Positions 53,587 through 62,554 of a stretch of DNA of 64,000 bases are shown here, piece by piece. The translations under genes were made by a program, and so were the position numbers. The notes beneath the pieces were generated by a model. It was not told the DNA's origin. It was given only the letters and a program-made list of their open reading frames with translations, and ran no database searches. Within the stretch, counting starts at the first letter, position 1. Every line of letters starts with the position of its first letter. Source of the stretch: Methyloterricola oryzae (GTDB lineage: Bacteria; Pseudomonadota; Gammaproteobacteria; Methylococcales; Methylococcaceae); the NCBI RefSeq assembly GCF_000934725.1, contig NZ_JYNS01000007.1:166160-230159 (forward strand), read 5' to 3'.

Positions 53587-54822
53587 ATGAGCACGGCGAT
53601 TCAGGTTCATAACCTTTCCAAGAAATACATCCTCAAGCACCAGGATAGCGCCCGCTACATCACCCTGCGCGACTCCCTGCACGGAGCGGCCAGGCAGTTC
53701 GCGCAGCGAATCCGACACCCATTTGGCGTCCGCGACAATCCTGGCCGCGAAGAATTCTGGGCCCTCAAGGATATCGAGTTTGAAATCCGCCAGGGCGAGC
53801 GCGTGGGCGTGATCGGACGCAACGGCGCGGGCAAGTCGACCCTGCTGAAATTGCTCTCCCGCATCACCGACCCCACGACGGGCCGTATCGCCATCACTGG
53901 ACGCGTGGCCAGCCTTCTGGAAGTGGGAACCGGCTTTCATCCGGAACTGACCGGCCGCGAGAACATCGCTCTCAATGGCGCCATACTGGGCATGCGCCGG
54001 GCGGAAATCAACCGTAGATTCGATGCCATCGTCGCGTTTGCCGAGGTTGAAAGGTTTCTCGACACACCGGTCAAGCGTTACTCCAGCGGCATGTACGTCC
54101 GGCTCGCCTTCGCAGTTGCGGCGCATCTGGAACCCGAAATCCTGATCGTGGATGAAGTGCTGGCGGTGGGCGATGCGCAGTTCCAGCGGAAATGCCTGGG
54201 CAAAATGAAGGAGCTGGGCAGCGAGGGCCGCACGGTGCTGTTCGTTAGCCACAACACCAGTTCCATCCTGCAGTTGACCGACACCTGCATCCTGCTAGAC
54301 CAAGGCCGTCTCGCGATGCGCGACAGCAGCGCACAGTGCGTTACCCATTATCTGCAAGGCGGCGCTGCGGCCGACACGACGCAGGGCATCCGCAATCAGC
54401 GGACCGATTTCGCGGTGCTGCGATTCGTCCTCGACCGTGAAGCGAGCCCCCTCGGTTTCAATCGGCCGCTGGTTTTCAATATGGAACTGGAGTCCGCCCG
54501 TCCCCTGGATGGCATCTCGGTCATCCTCGGGATCGAGAATTCATTGGGTGCCCACATTCTCACCGCAAGGGCCCGCATCGATGCCATTGCAACTGGGCCA
54601 ACGCGCTTTGACCTGCGGCTGGAGGGGCACAATCTGGCTCCGGGAAGTTATTTCGCATCCCTCACCATCTGGTCCGCGGCCCAGATCATCTTTGAGCAAA
54701 CGCAGATCCTGGGCCTGGAACTGGTCTCCAACCAGGAGGATGAACAGCGCTATGGCCCATACATTGCCAAGGTCTCCGATAAACTGGGCTGCTTCCGCCC
54801 CCTGGAGGTGACCCATGCCTGA
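53587..54822 (+). CDS. Polysaccharide ABC exporter, ATPase with C-terminal glycan-binding domain (Wzt type)
   Basis: A 411-residue ATPase. Walker A is GRNGAGKST (77-85), the signature is YSSGMYVRLAFAVA and Walker B LIVDEVLAVGD. Beyond about residue 260 lies an additional beta-sandwich (VFNMELESARPLDGISVILGI and LEGHNLAPGSYFASLTIW) that corresponds to the Wzt C-terminal domain, which recognises the chain-terminating group of its own polymer. This suggests the exported chain has a specific cap, possibly made by the sulfotransferases or glycosyltransferases next door (inference). Confidence 0.93.
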   Translation: MSTAIQVHNLSKKYILKHQDSARYITLRDSLHGAARQFAQRIRHPFGVRDNPGREEFWALKDIEFEIRQGERVGVIGRNGAGKSTLLKLLSRITDPTTGRIAITGRVASLLEVGTGFHPELTGRENIALNGAILGMRRAEINRRFDAIVAFAEVERFLDTPVKRYSSGMYVRLAFAVAAHLEPEILIVDEVLAVGDAQFQRKCLGKMKELGSEGRTVLFVSHNTSSILQLTDTCILLDQGRLAMRDSSAQCVTHYLQGGAAADTTQGIRNQRTDFAVLRFVLDREASPLGFNRPLVFNMELESARPLDGISVILGIENSLGAHILTARARIDAIATGPTRFDLRLEGHNLAPGSYFASLTIWSAAQIIFEQTQILGLELVSNQEDEQRYGPYIAKVSDKLGCFRPLEVTHA

Positions 54823-54898
54823 CGGACGGACGAAGAAAATTCGACGCCTCGGTGTCTGGCCTTGTCGGCTCGCCCATTCTTAATATCCCACCCCAACC

Positions 54899-55975
54899 AT
54901 GGACAAGCACATCGTCGTCATCCTGGGCATGCATCGCAGCGGCACCTCTGCGCTAACCCGCGTGCTCAATCTGATGGGCATGGACCTGGGGCGAGAGTTG
55001 GTGCCGGCGGAGATCGACAATCCTAAGGGATTCTGGGAAGACGCGCGCATCGTCGCCATACACGAGCGTTTCCTCCAGGACATAGAGCGAAGTTCGAGCG
55101 ACCCGCGGGTATTCAGCGAACGGGACTGGACGGGACGCGCGGCGGACGCAGCACAAAGCGCATTACTGCAAGTGCTGTCCAACTATCGCCAGGAGGCTGG
55201 CATTTGGGGTGTGAAAGATCCCCGTCACTGCCGGCTGCTGCCGCTCTGGGCGCCGCTGTATCCTCAGATCGGACGGTCACCGCATTTTCTGCTGACCGTG
55301 CGCAATCCGCTGGAAGTCGCCGGATCGCTGGAAAAGCGCGACAGGCTGCCGTTTCGCCGTGGGCTGCTGCTGTGGCTGATCAACAACCTGGAGGCCTTGG
55401 TGCAGACCCAAGGTAGCGGGCGGGTCATCATTACCTTCGACCAGTTACTCTCAGCACCGGAGCAGGTCATCGACAAGATACGCAGCGGCCTCTCGCTACC
55501 CTGGCCGGAACTGCCCGAGGACTTCGAGACACGCATGCGCGGTTTTCTCGACCCGGAACTGCGTCACCACCGCACGCCTGAGCCGCACCGGCCAGTAGGC
55601 GAGGGGCTTGAACTGGTGGACAGCCTGCTGCTGGAGGCATGGATAGGGCAAGTCTACACGTGCCTGCAGACCGCAGCCGAGCATCCTCAATCAGCCATCG
55701 ATCCGGCCGTTTACGGCATTGCAGCGAACCTGAGCGATCGCCTGATCCAGCTCGAGAACCTCAGCGCCAAGGAACGCGCCCCCCATTTTCACCAATGGTT
55801 CTGCCCCGGCAATGCCTGGGACCGGCTGCAGAAAGCCGATCGGGTCCTCTCCTGGCTGCCGATTCTGCGGCCCGGCAAGCTCCTGCAGCCAGCCTATGCC
55901 TTGCGCTATAGCCTGGTAAAGCTGCGCAATACGTGGCGGCATGGCCTGGGCGTGGAGGCTAAAGGTGGAGGCTAA
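54899..55975 (+). CDS. Sulfotransferase family protein
   Basis: A 358-residue protein with the PAPS 5'-phosphosulphate loop VILGMHRSGTSALTRVL near residue 7 and a 3'-phosphate-binding stretch including TVRNPLEVAGSL. The C-terminal third is variable. The family transfers sulphate from PAPS to carbohydrate or peptide hydroxyls. It is the first of three consecutive but dissimilar sulfotransferases, directly after the exporter ATPase gene. The acceptor is likely the exported glycan (inference). Confidence 0.82.
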   Translation: MDKHIVVILGMHRSGTSALTRVLNLMGMDLGRELVPAEIDNPKGFWEDARIVAIHERFLQDIERSSSDPRVFSERDWTGRAADAAQSALLQVLSNYRQEAGIWGVKDPRHCRLLPLWAPLYPQIGRSPHFLLTVRNPLEVAGSLEKRDRLPFRRGLLLWLINNLEALVQTQGSGRVIITFDQLLSAPEQVIDKIRSGLSLPWPELPEDFETRMRGFLDPELRHHRTPEPHRPVGEGLELVDSLLLEAWIGQVYTCLQTAAEHPQSAIDPAVYGIAANLSDRLIQLENLSAKERAPHFHQWFCPGNAWDRLQKADRVLSWLPILRPGKLLQPAYALRYSLVKLRNTWRHGLGVEAKGGG

Positions 55976-56783
55976 ATCGGTACCGGAGCATGACTCGGCG
56001 GCCCAGCCCCCCGCCACCGGCATCTGGCCGCGCTGCCGACGGTTTGTCGCCGCTTGGCTGCGGGTTCCCGCCAGCCGCGTACTTCGGACTTACGACCGGC
56101 TGCACGGCCGCCGCACCGTCCATCTCATCCACATCGGAAAGACCGGCGGTACCGCGCTCAAGCATGTACTAAAGCATCAATCCGTCACGCCCCGCTACCG
56201 TATCGTGCTGCACAACCACGCCTGCACGCTGCGCGATGTGCCCGTGGGTGACGGCGTGATGTTTTTCCTGCGCGACCCTGTCAGCCGCTTCGTCAGCGGC
56301 TTCTACAGCCGCATGCGCCAAGGCCGGCCGCGCTATTTCTACCCCTGGAGCGAAGCAGAGGCAGTCGCATTCGCCCGCTTTCAGACTCCCAACCAGCTGG
56401 CGCTGGCGCTAAGCTCGGCCGACGCCACCCTGAGGGAAGCCGCGGTCGCGGCCATGGGCGCGATTCAGCATGTCAGATCGTCCTATTGGGACTGGTTCGA
56501 AAATGAGAGCTACTTTTTGTCCCGACGCGATGACATACTTTTCGTCGGATTCCAGGAATCCCTGACGGCAGACTTCGATAAGCTCAAGTCATTACTCGGG
56601 CTACCCGATAGCGCGGTCCTGCCAGGCGAAGAGGCTGCCATGCACCGCAATCCGGAGGAACTGGACCGCCGCCTCGACCCGCAGGCCCTGGCGAACCTGT
56701 CTCACTGGTACAGACACGATTATGCGTTCGTCGACTTATGCCGGAGCCTGGAGGACCAGCCAAAGTCATGTCGGAATCCTTGA
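55965..56783 (+). CDS. Carbohydrate sulfotransferase-like protein (sulfotransferase family 2 type)
   Basis: A 272-residue protein. The GTG at 55965, inside the end of the previous gene, has a perfect GGAGG six bases upstream and is preferred over the ATG at 55941. The PAPS-binding motif HIGKTGGTALKHVL and the later FFLRDPVSRFVSGFYSR are typical of carbohydrate sulfotransferases. It has little resemblance to its neighbours on either side beyond these loops. Confidence 0.82.
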   Translation: MEAKSVPEHDSAAQPPATGIWPRCRRFVAAWLRVPASRVLRTYDRLHGRRTVHLIHIGKTGGTALKHVLKHQSVTPRYRIVLHNHACTLRDVPVGDGVMFFLRDPVSRFVSGFYSRMRQGRPRYFYPWSEAEAVAFARFQTPNQLALALSSADATLREAAVAAMGAIQHVRSSYWDWFENESYFLSRRDDILFVGFQESLTADFDKLKSLLGLPDSAVLPGEEAAMHRNPEELDRRLDPQALANLSHWYRHDYAFVDLCRSLEDQPKSCRNP

Positions 56784-56862
56784 GGAAACGGCAGCCAGGC
56801 GATAGGCGGCAGGGGCGTGCTAACATGGGCATGAGCCGGAATGCGGCAGGCTGCGTTCTTCC

Positions 56863-57585
56863 ATGAAGTATCCATATATTCTAGTCGTCACCTACGGACG
56901 CAGTGGCTCCACGCTCCTGCAAGGCGTCTTGAACAGCATCGACGGGTGCTTGATTGCCGGTGAGAACTTCAACTTCATTTTTCCCTTGTACCAATCCTAT
57001 AGGCGTTTGCTCTCGGCGAATACGCACGTGGCGGAGGGAGTCCTCGGGAGCGAAAATCCGCATTTGCCCCGGCATCCCTTTTTCGGCGCGCGGCGCCTCA
57101 GTCCGGAACTCTTTCTGGAGGATGCGAGCCGGCTGGTCATCGCACAACTGCGCGCATTGGATGAGTCGAAGGGTACACGATGCCTGGGCTTCAAGGAGAT
57201 ACGCTATGCCGAGGCCTTGCCGGAATTGGAGGAGTACCTGGATTTTCTCCATCGCATACTCCCGGGCTCGGCCCTGATCTTCAACACCCGGCGCAGCGAG
57301 GAGGTCGCCCGCAGTGCCTGGTTGAAAAAGCAACGCAGGAGAGATGTGCTGAGCCGGATTCAGCGACTGGACATGCTATTTCGCGCCTATGCGGATAAAT
57401 CGCTCAATGCGTTCGTTATCGATTACTCGGACTGTGTGAGGAAAACCGAGCGTCTGAAAGACTTGCTCCAATTTCTGGGAGCGGAGTATTCAGAGGCCCG
57501 GATCGACGCCGTTTTGAACACCCCCCCACAGTTTTTCTCCCGCCCAAGAGGGCGTGCGACGTCTCCTGGAAGCCGAAACGGATGA
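56863..57585 (+). CDS. Sulfotransferase-like protein (Stf0-type)
   Basis: A 240-residue protein beginning YILVVTYGRSGSTLLQGVLN, a P-loop-like PAPS motif resembling Stf0-family sulfotransferases. The 3'-phosphate loop is less obvious (FNTRRSEEVARSAWLKK). It is shorter than its neighbours and uses more A/T-ending codons, which may indicate separate acquisition. The substrate is unknown. Confidence 0.75.
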   Translation: MKYPYILVVTYGRSGSTLLQGVLNSIDGCLIAGENFNFIFPLYQSYRRLLSANTHVAEGVLGSENPHLPRHPFFGARRLSPELFLEDASRLVIAQLRALDESKGTRCLGFKEIRYAEALPELEEYLDFLHRILPGSALIFNTRRSEEVARSAWLKKQRRRDVLSRIQRLDMLFRAYADKSLNAFVIDYSDCVRKTERLKDLLQFLGAEYSEARIDAVLNTPPQFFSRPRGRATSPGSRNG

Positions 57586-57711
57586 GCCCGTGAGACCGGA
57601 TTGTCTGCACGGCCGAGAGGCCAAACTATTGCCTCGATTCAAGGGCTAGGGCGAACCTCCACCATTGCTAAGCCACCCTTCACCGCCCACGCACCCAAAG
57701 ATTTCTCCGCA

Positions 57712-58770
57712 ATGATGCCCGCCCCACCTCAAATTTCCGTCCTGATGCCTGTCTACAATGGTGAGCGTTATCTGGCCGAGGCCATCGACAGCATCCTGAC
57801 GCAAACCTTTACCGACTTCGAATTTCTCATCGTCAACGACGGGTCCACAGACACCAGCCGCGAAACTGTGATCGGCTACCAAGACCCACGCATCCGTCTG
57901 GTGGACAACTGCCAGAACCTGGGGCTGGTCACGACCCTAAACAAGGGACTTGGGATGTGCGTCGGGCGCTACGTGGCCCGCATGGACTGCGACGACATCG
58001 CGAATCCGCAACGCTTGGCCAGACAGGTTGAATTCATGGATGCCAACCCTGAAATTGGTGTATGCGGCTCTTGGTACGAGCGCTTTGATGGCGCGGCACG
58101 CATCTTTTCCCCACCCTGTGACGACCGCGACATACGCCTGTCCCTGGCCTTCGAAAACACTTTCGGCCACAACACAGTCATGTTGCGTCGTGACTTCATT
58201 GAGCGTCATGGGCTCCGTTACGACCCTTCCTACGCCTATGCAGAGGACTACGAGTTCTGGGTGCGCTGCTCCAGATTGACGAAGATGGCGAACCTGCCGG
58301 AGCCGCTGGTGCGTTATCGCTTCCATCCGGAAAATACCAGCAGCGTTTTCGCAGAACAGCAAAGATCAACTGCAGACCGGGTGCGCGAAGGGCAACTTGC
58401 ATTCCTACGCCTCGCCCCTGACCCGGAAGAGCTCCGACTGCATCATGCCATTACCCACCACTGTTTCACCGGGGGTTGCACTGAACTGGAACTGGCGTCA
58501 CATTGGATCGACCGTTTCACGAGGAAGCTGAGCGAACACTTTGCTGCGCCAGTACAGAGAGTACACAAAATGCTAAGCCTGCACTGGTATGTCGCCTGTG
58601 GTATGGCGGCGGGCGAGGGATTGCGCGTTTGGCGAATATTCATGGCATCGCCGGTGGGCAGGGCGGCACGGCCTGTGCTGCAGGCGAAACTACTTCTCCG
58701 CTGCCTGATGAAACGCCCAATTCCAGGGCGAATTGCGAGCGGCACACTCAATACCGCCTCGAACGCCTGA
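57712..58770 (+). CDS. Glycosyltransferase family 2
   Basis: A 352-residue GT-A enzyme. The start ATG at 57712 opens QISVLMPVYNGERYLAEAIDS, and the nucleotide-sugar site is FLIVNDGSTD plus the DxD motif in RMDCDDIAN. It continues EDYEFWVRCSRL in the acceptor part, then a longer tail with hydrophobic stretches. The donor sugar cannot be inferred. It sits 126 bp after the third sulfotransferase. Confidence 0.88.
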   Translation: MMPAPPQISVLMPVYNGERYLAEAIDSILTQTFTDFEFLIVNDGSTDTSRETVIGYQDPRIRLVDNCQNLGLVTTLNKGLGMCVGRYVARMDCDDIANPQRLARQVEFMDANPEIGVCGSWYERFDGAARIFSPPCDDRDIRLSLAFENTFGHNTVMLRRDFIERHGLRYDPSYAYAEDYEFWVRCSRLTKMANLPEPLVRYRFHPENTSSVFAEQQRSTADRVREGQLAFLRLAPDPEELRLHHAITHHCFTGGCTELELASHWIDRFTRKLSEHFAAPVQRVHKMLSLHWYVACGMAAGEGLRVWRIFMASPVGRAARPVLQAKLLLRCLMKRPIPGRIASGTLNTASNA

Positions 58771-58825
58771 TAATGCAAAGGCTCGTGGCTATCGACAATA
58801 TTTAGGTCCCAAACCATCGCTGCGA

Positions 58826-60109
58826 ATGACTCAGTCCATAGAGGTCCTTTCCGTGAGCACGGTGGATATCCATGGGGGCGCCGCTAGAGCCGCCTATCGG
58901 CTCCACAGCGGCCTGCTCGACAGTGGTGTTCGCGCTAGTATGATGGTCCATCGCAAATACGGGGACGACGGGACGGTCTTGCCCACGCACGGCCGATCGC
59001 ATCTAGGTTCGATCTGGGGCACGATCAAGCCCCTGCTGGACGCGGTGCCCGTGCGTCTGTATCCGCGGCGCCGGGCCGGGTTCTGGAGTTGTAATCTCTG
59101 GCCGGAAATAGGCTTCAACCGGGCAGTACTCAAGCTCGGCCCAAAATTGGTCCATCTCCACTGGATCGGGGAAGGCTTCCTGAGTCCAAGCCAAATCGGC
59201 GCATTGCATTGTCCCGTAGTCTGGACTTTGCACGATATGTGGGCCTTCACCGGAGGCTGCCATTATGACAACGGTTGCGGGCACTACCGGCAGCGTTGCG
59301 GCCATTGCCCGCAACTGGGTTCGTCGCAAGGGTGGGATATCAGCCGATTCGCATGGCAGTTCAAGCACCGCGCCTACCGGAGGGAGAAGTTGCTGCTGGT
59401 CTGCCCCAGCCGTTGGCTGGCGCGCTGTGCGGGCGAGAGTGCCCTGCTTGCCGGCTACAGGATCGAAGTCATCCCCAACGGCCTCAACCTGCAACAGTTC
59501 AAGCCGCTGGACCAAGCCGCCTGCCGCAAGGCGCTGGGACTGCCGCTGGAGCAGCACGCCCTCTGGCTGGCCTTCGGCGCCATGTCCGCCACATCGGACC
59601 CGCGCAAGGGCTTTACCGCCCTTTCCGAGGCCCTGCAACGCCTCGCCTCCAGACAACCGGATCTTGACCTGGGCGTGATGATCTTCGGAGCCGCGCGGCC
59701 GGCACAGGCACCTGATTTCGGCTTCGATACCCATTACCTGGGCCGGCTGCATGACGATATCAGCATGGCGACCGTTTACAGTGCTGCCGATGCGGTAGTC
59801 GCCCCCTCGACCCAGGAGAATCTTTCCAACGTGGTGCTGGAAGCCTTGGCTTGCGGCACGCCGGTGGTCGCCTTCGACATCGGCGGCATGCCGGACCTGA
59901 TCGATCATCAGATCAACGGGTACCTGGCCCGGGCGAACGACGCGACCGATCTTGCCGAGGGTCTGGCCTGGGTGTTGAATCACCCGGGACGCCGGAGCGT
60001 CCTGGCAGCCGCGGCAAGGGACAAGACCGAAAAGGAGTTCGATATCCGCACGATCGTCGGGCGCTACCGCGCTGCATATGAATCCCTGCTGGACCAAGGA
60101 AACGGCTGA
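58826..60109 (+). CDS. Glycosyltransferase family 4 (WcaC-like)
   Basis: A 427-residue GT-B enzyme. The N-terminal acceptor domain has STVDIHGGAARAAYRLH and a Cys-rich loop, WTLHDMWAFTGGCHY through CGHCPQL, seen in colanic-acid-type GT4 enzymes. The C-terminal donor domain has PSTQENLSNVVLEALACGTPVVAFDIGG, the E-x7-E region. Its stop overlaps the next start by one base (TGATG), so this and the next four genes form a coupled unit. Confidence 0.9.
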   Translation: MTQSIEVLSVSTVDIHGGAARAAYRLHSGLLDSGVRASMMVHRKYGDDGTVLPTHGRSHLGSIWGTIKPLLDAVPVRLYPRRRAGFWSCNLWPEIGFNRAVLKLGPKLVHLHWIGEGFLSPSQIGALHCPVVWTLHDMWAFTGGCHYDNGCGHYRQRCGHCPQLGSSQGWDISRFAWQFKHRAYRREKLLLVCPSRWLARCAGESALLAGYRIEVIPNGLNLQQFKPLDQAACRKALGLPLEQHALWLAFGAMSATSDPRKGFTALSEALQRLASRQPDLDLGVMIFGAARPAQAPDFGFDTHYLGRLHDDISMATVYSAADAVVAPSTQENLSNVVLEALACGTPVVAFDIGGMPDLIDHQINGYLARANDATDLAEGLAWVLNHPGRRSVLAAAARDKTEKEFDIRTIVGRYRAAYESLLDQGNG

Positions 60110-60966
60110 TGCAGACCGGCAGCGCCGCTACCAAGATCAGCATCGTCATTGCCACCTACCATGCGGCAGGAACACTGGAGCAATGTCTGCGCAGCATAGA
60201 CTCGCAGACCTATGCCAATCGGGAACTCATCGTCATGGACGGCGGCTCCACGGACGGCACGGTGGGCTTGCTCGAAGCCTGGTCGGATCGCATCGATTAT
60301 TGGGAATCCGAGGCCGACCGCGGCATCTACCACGCCTGGAACAAGGCCCTAAAGCACGCCAGCGGCGAATGGATCTGCTTCCTCGGCGCCGACGACTATT
60401 TCTGGTCCGAGACCGCCCTGGAAAGCCTGGTGTCAGCCCTCGTCGCGCCGGACCGCAACAGCCGCCTCATTTACGGACGCGTCGCGGTGGTGAATGATCT
60501 GGGTCAGGTGCTTTACCGTGTCGGCGAAGCATGGGATAGCGCCCGCCAGCGCTTTCACCAGGTCATGAGCATGCCGCACCTGGGTGTCTTGCACCATCGC
60601 AGTCTTTTCGAAGACTACGGTCCCTTTGACGAAAGCTTCCGGATCGCCGGCGATTACGAATTCCTGCTACGCGAACTGCGGCAGGCGCCAGCCCAGTTCG
60701 TAGCAGGCCCGGAGGCCATCGTCGGCATGCGCGTGGGCGGCATCAGCAGCCAGCCCGCCCTGGCCTTGCAGCAATTGCGGGAAGTGCGCCGGGCACAACG
60801 CTCATTGGGCTTCCGCTGGCCTGGACCCTACTGGATTATGGCGGTGGCACGCATCTACCTGCGCATGGCACTCTGGCCTCTTCTCGGCGAAGCCAGGACC
60901 CGGCGACTGCTGGACTTCGGACGCCGGCTGCGGGGCCTGCCACCCTTCTGGACGCGCACCTTGTGA
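60109..60966 (+). CDS. Glycosyltransferase family 2 (WcaE/WcaA-like)
   Basis: A 285-residue GT-A enzyme with ISIVIATYHAAGTLEQCLRSI, VMDGGSTDGT, the SEADRGIYHAWNKAL segment and FLGADDYF (DxD). These features are typical of WcaE-like enzymes. Substrate is unknown. It overlaps the preceding GT4 gene by one base and the following gene by four. Confidence 0.88.
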   Translation: MQTGSAATKISIVIATYHAAGTLEQCLRSIDSQTYANRELIVMDGGSTDGTVGLLEAWSDRIDYWESEADRGIYHAWNKALKHASGEWICFLGADDYFWSETALESLVSALVAPDRNSRLIYGRVAVVNDLGQVLYRVGEAWDSARQRFHQVMSMPHLGVLHHRSLFEDYGPFDESFRIAGDYEFLLRELRQAPAQFVAGPEAIVGMRVGGISSQPALALQQLREVRRAQRSLGFRWPGPYWIMAVARIYLRMALWPLLGEARTRRLLDFGRRLRGLPPFWTRTL

Positions 60967-61790
60967 CGACCGGCAGTCAAGCCCTGAAGGCGCCCGTGAG
61001 CGCGGTGATCCCCTGCTTCCGCTGCGCCGCCACCATCGAGCGCGCCGTCGCTTCGGTAGTGGGCCAGACGCTCCCGCCGGCCGAACTGATCCTGGTGGAC
61101 GACCACAGCCGTGATGGGACGCTTGAAGCACTGCAGCACATTGCCGAACGGCTGGGGAAAGATTGGGTCCAGGTGCTCGCCCTGCCACAGAACCTGGGCG
61201 CTGCCTCCGCGCGCAACCGCGGCTGGGAGGCGGCGAGCCAGGACTACGTGGCTTTCCTGGACGCCGACGATGCCTGGCATCCCCAGAAGACCGAGTTCCA
61301 GGCCGGCTATCTGGACCGGTACCCGGACGTCGCCGCCTGCGGGCGGCAGCACAGCACTTATTCCCCGAATCCGCCCCGGCTTGAAGCGGACGCTCTCAAG
61401 GGCCGCCCTCTCTCCAGCCTCGCCCTGCTGCTGGCCAACCGGCTCACGCCTTCCGCCGTCATGCTGCGCAGAGCGCTGCCGCTTCGCTTTGACGAAGGCC
61501 GGCGCCACATGGAGGACCACTTGCTCTGGCTGCGCCTGGCGCTGCTGGGACATTCCCTCCACTGGATCGACGCACCTCTGGCCTATTCGTTCAAGGCGGC
61601 CTATGGAGAAAGCGGGCTCAGTGCGCAAATGACGGCCATGGCGCAGGCGGATTTCGATAATTACCGGCAGTTGCACCGGGAAGGCCTGCTCGGTTTCCTG
61701 CCCATGGCCGCGCTGTGCACGTATTCGCTACTCAAGTCGGTGCGACGCCTTGCCCTCAGCGCAACCCGTCGCCCCGGGAGACCACAATGA
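60963..61790 (+). CDS. Glycosyltransferase family 2
   Basis: A 275-residue GT-A enzyme: SAVIPCFRCAATIERAVAS, LILVDDHSRDGT, LGAASARNRGW and FLDADDAWHP (DxD). The GTG start overlaps the previous stop (GTGA). The C-terminal region HMEDHLLWLRLALLG matches the acceptor side of these enzymes. Substrate is unknown. Confidence 0.88.
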   Translation: MTTGSQALKAPVSAVIPCFRCAATIERAVASVVGQTLPPAELILVDDHSRDGTLEALQHIAERLGKDWVQVLALPQNLGAASARNRGWEAASQDYVAFLDADDAWHPQKTEFQAGYLDRYPDVAACGRQHSTYSPNPPRLEADALKGRPLSSLALLLANRLTPSAVMLRRALPLRFDEGRRHMEDHLLWLRLALLGHSLHWIDAPLAYSFKAAYGESGLSAQMTAMAQADFDNYRQLHREGLLGFLPMAALCTYSLLKSVRRLALSATRRPGRPQ

Positions 61791-62554
61791 ACGGCCCGCG
61801 CATTACGCTGTCCATCGTCAGCCACGGCCACGGCCCGCTGCTGTCGGAGTTGTTGACGTCAATCGCGCGTAATTGCCAGAGTGATCTCGAAGTGCTGGTC
61901 ACGGAAAACTTCCCGGAGGGCCTGGAAGCGCCGGAGGATTTCCCATTTCCGCTGCGCATCATTCGAAACGCGCGGGCGAAGGGTTTCGGCGCCAACCAGA
62001 ACGCCGCCCTGAAGCAGGCCAACGGCGATTACTTCTGCGTGCTGAATCCCGACATCGGGCTGAGCTGCGACCCCTTTCCCGCCTTGCTCGCCTGCCTGCA
62101 GGCAAACCCTTCGGCGGGCGTGGTCGCGCCTCGGGTGGTGAGCCCCGAAGGCTTACTCGAAGACAGTGCCCGCGATTTCCCCAGCCCCTGGACCATCGTC
62201 AAGAAAGCCCTCGGCCTGAACCGCGACCGCGAGACCTTGCACAAGCGGCTGCAGGGTGACGCCCTTTCCGTGGACTGGGTGGCGGGCATGTTCCTGCTGT
62301 TTCCGGCGGCAGTATTTCGCGAAATTGGGGGCTTCGACGAAGCCTTTTTCCTCTATTACGAGGACGTGGATCTGTGCTCGCGCCTGCATGCTCGGGGCCT
62401 TGAAGTCCTGCTGGCGCCGGAGGTTTCCGTGGTGCACGATGCACGCCGGGAGAGCCACCGCAATCTTATGTACCTGCGCTGGCATCTGGCCAGCATGCTG
62501 CGCTTTTTCATTTACCATTTCTTCCGCAACCTGAGAGCCGGGAGCACACCATGA
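61787..62554 (+). CDS. Glycosyltransferase family 2 (rhamnosyltransferase/WbbL-like)
   Basis: A 255-residue GT-A enzyme with LSIVSHGHGPLLSELL, NPDIGLSCD for the donor site, VAGMFLLFPAAVFREIGGFDEAFFLYYEDVDLCSRL (typical of WbbL-like enzymes) and a C-terminal amphipathic end. The ATG at 61787, after GGGAG, overlaps the previous stop (ATGA); an earlier ATG at 61715 is not favoured. Its stop overlaps the solute-binding-protein gene by four bases. Confidence 0.88.
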   Translation: MNGPRITLSIVSHGHGPLLSELLTSIARNCQSDLEVLVTENFPEGLEAPEDFPFPLRIIRNARAKGFGANQNAALKQANGDYFCVLNPDIGLSCDPFPALLACLQANPSAGVVAPRVVSPEGLLEDSARDFPSPWTIVKKALGLNRDRETLHKRLQGDALSVDWVAGMFLLFPAAVFREIGGFDEAFFLYYEDVDLCSRLHARGLEVLLAPEVSVVHDARRESHRNLMYLRWHLASMLRFFIYHFFRNLRAGSTP

